A stretch of 5,076 nucleotides of DNA, taken from the NCBI GenBank assembly GCA_025449775.1, contig JANWIS010000178.1:1-5076 (forward strand). Direction: 5' to 3'. This stretch comes from Ignavibacteriaceae bacterium (GTDB lineage: Bacteria > Bacteroidota > Ignavibacteria > Ignavibacteriales > Ignavibacteriaceae). This document shows, piece by piece, positions 4,905 through 5,076 of this stretch; position 1 is the first letter of the stretch; the number at the start of each line of letters is the position of its first letter. Made by a program: the position numbers and the translations under genes. Below the pieces are notes generated by a model that ran no database searches, was not told the origin of the DNA, and worked only from the letters and a program-made list of their open reading frames with translations.

Positions 4905-5076
4905 ATGCCTACCGATCCTGATGTATCAAAGAAAATAGCTGAACAGTTATTACAACTCAAAGCGATTAAACTTCAACCTGATAAACCATTTACATGGGCA
5001 TCAGGCTGGAAATCTCCGATTTATTGCGACAACCGGATTTCACTTTCTTTTCCTAAAGTGAGAACGTATATCCGCC
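4905..5076 (+). CDS. pyrE: Orotate phosphoribosyltransferase PyrE (5' part)
   Basis: PyrE converts orotate and phosphoribosyl pyrophosphate to orotidine 5'-phosphate and pyrophosphate, the fifth step of de novo pyrimidine synthesis, in the cytoplasm. Only the first 57 residues are in the window; the gene runs off the right edge. The fragment holds the family N-terminus: an amphipathic helix (KKIAEQLLQLKAI, 9-21), KLQPDKPFTWASGWKSPIY (22-40) with the conserved F-T-W-A-S-G-x-x-S-P substrate-binding segment, and CDNR (41-44). The PRPP-binding signature is beyond the edge. ATG 4905 gives a normal N-terminus, and no other in-frame start precedes the conserved region. It is divergent from the NUDIX gene across the ACGTNNN array. 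Confidence 0.96.
   Translation, partial: MPTDPDVSKKIAEQLLQLKAIKLQPDKPFTWASGWKSPIYCDNRISLSFPKVRTYIR

Noticed and set aside
4739..4960. Minus-strand frame of 73 residues across the array and the pyrE start
   Set aside because: It is opposite pyrE and overlaps the NUDIX start. Its middle is only the translation of the 7-bp repeat, which gives a 7-residue period.

Overview
This looks like a chromosomal segment of a Bacteroidota bacterium. Four things point that way: a type IX secretion (Por) C-terminal sorting domain, a lipoprotein with the lysine/acid-rich tail after its cysteine that is typical of the phylum, the gene series DUF3822 - rsmD - coaD, and promoter-like sites of the Bacteroidota -7 type (TAnnTTTG). 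Shine-Dalgarno sequences are essentially absent. Housekeeping genes are estimated by eye at about 40-50% GC, while the stretch from about 680 to 1990 is nearer 30%.

Layout. At 3-239 (+) is the 3' end of an unrecognised, probably secreted protein, overlapped by a small surface-type lipoprotein gene (229-672, +). Convergent to these is a secreted T9SS cargo protein (743-1624, -). A gene-free AT-rich stretch (1625-1996) leads to a tRNA-Val(GAC) gene on the minus strand (1997-2071), which has a well-formed promoter of its own. Rightward, DUF3822 (2217-3107), rsmD (3098-3652) and coaD (3697-4158) form a compact cluster. The first two overlap by 10 nt. A NUDIX hydrolase (4155-4772, -) converges on coaD so tightly that their stop codons interlock in one TTAA. 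It is divergent from pyrE (4905 to beyond the end, +).

How the genes relate. rsmD (16S rRNA methylation), coaD (coenzyme A synthesis), tRNA-Val and pyrE (pyrimidine synthesis) are core growth functions. The lipoprotein and T9SS cargo are envelope or secreted accessory proteins.

The least explained content is in the spacers. Two carry short heptamer arrays of different sequence but the same design: 7-bp units, inverted halves able to fold into hairpins, a T7 tract nearby, and an exact TAnnTTTG element touching or next to the array just before the downstream gene. One is the inverted YTTGACC/GGTCAAR array at 2115-2224, which also contains the TTG start of DUF3822. The other is the ten-unit ACGTNNN array at 4809-4878 between the NUDIX gene and pyrE. 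A third spacer (rsmD-coaD) has a two-copy, self-complementary octamer. I see no CRISPR array, transposase, toxin-antitoxin pair or phage gene.
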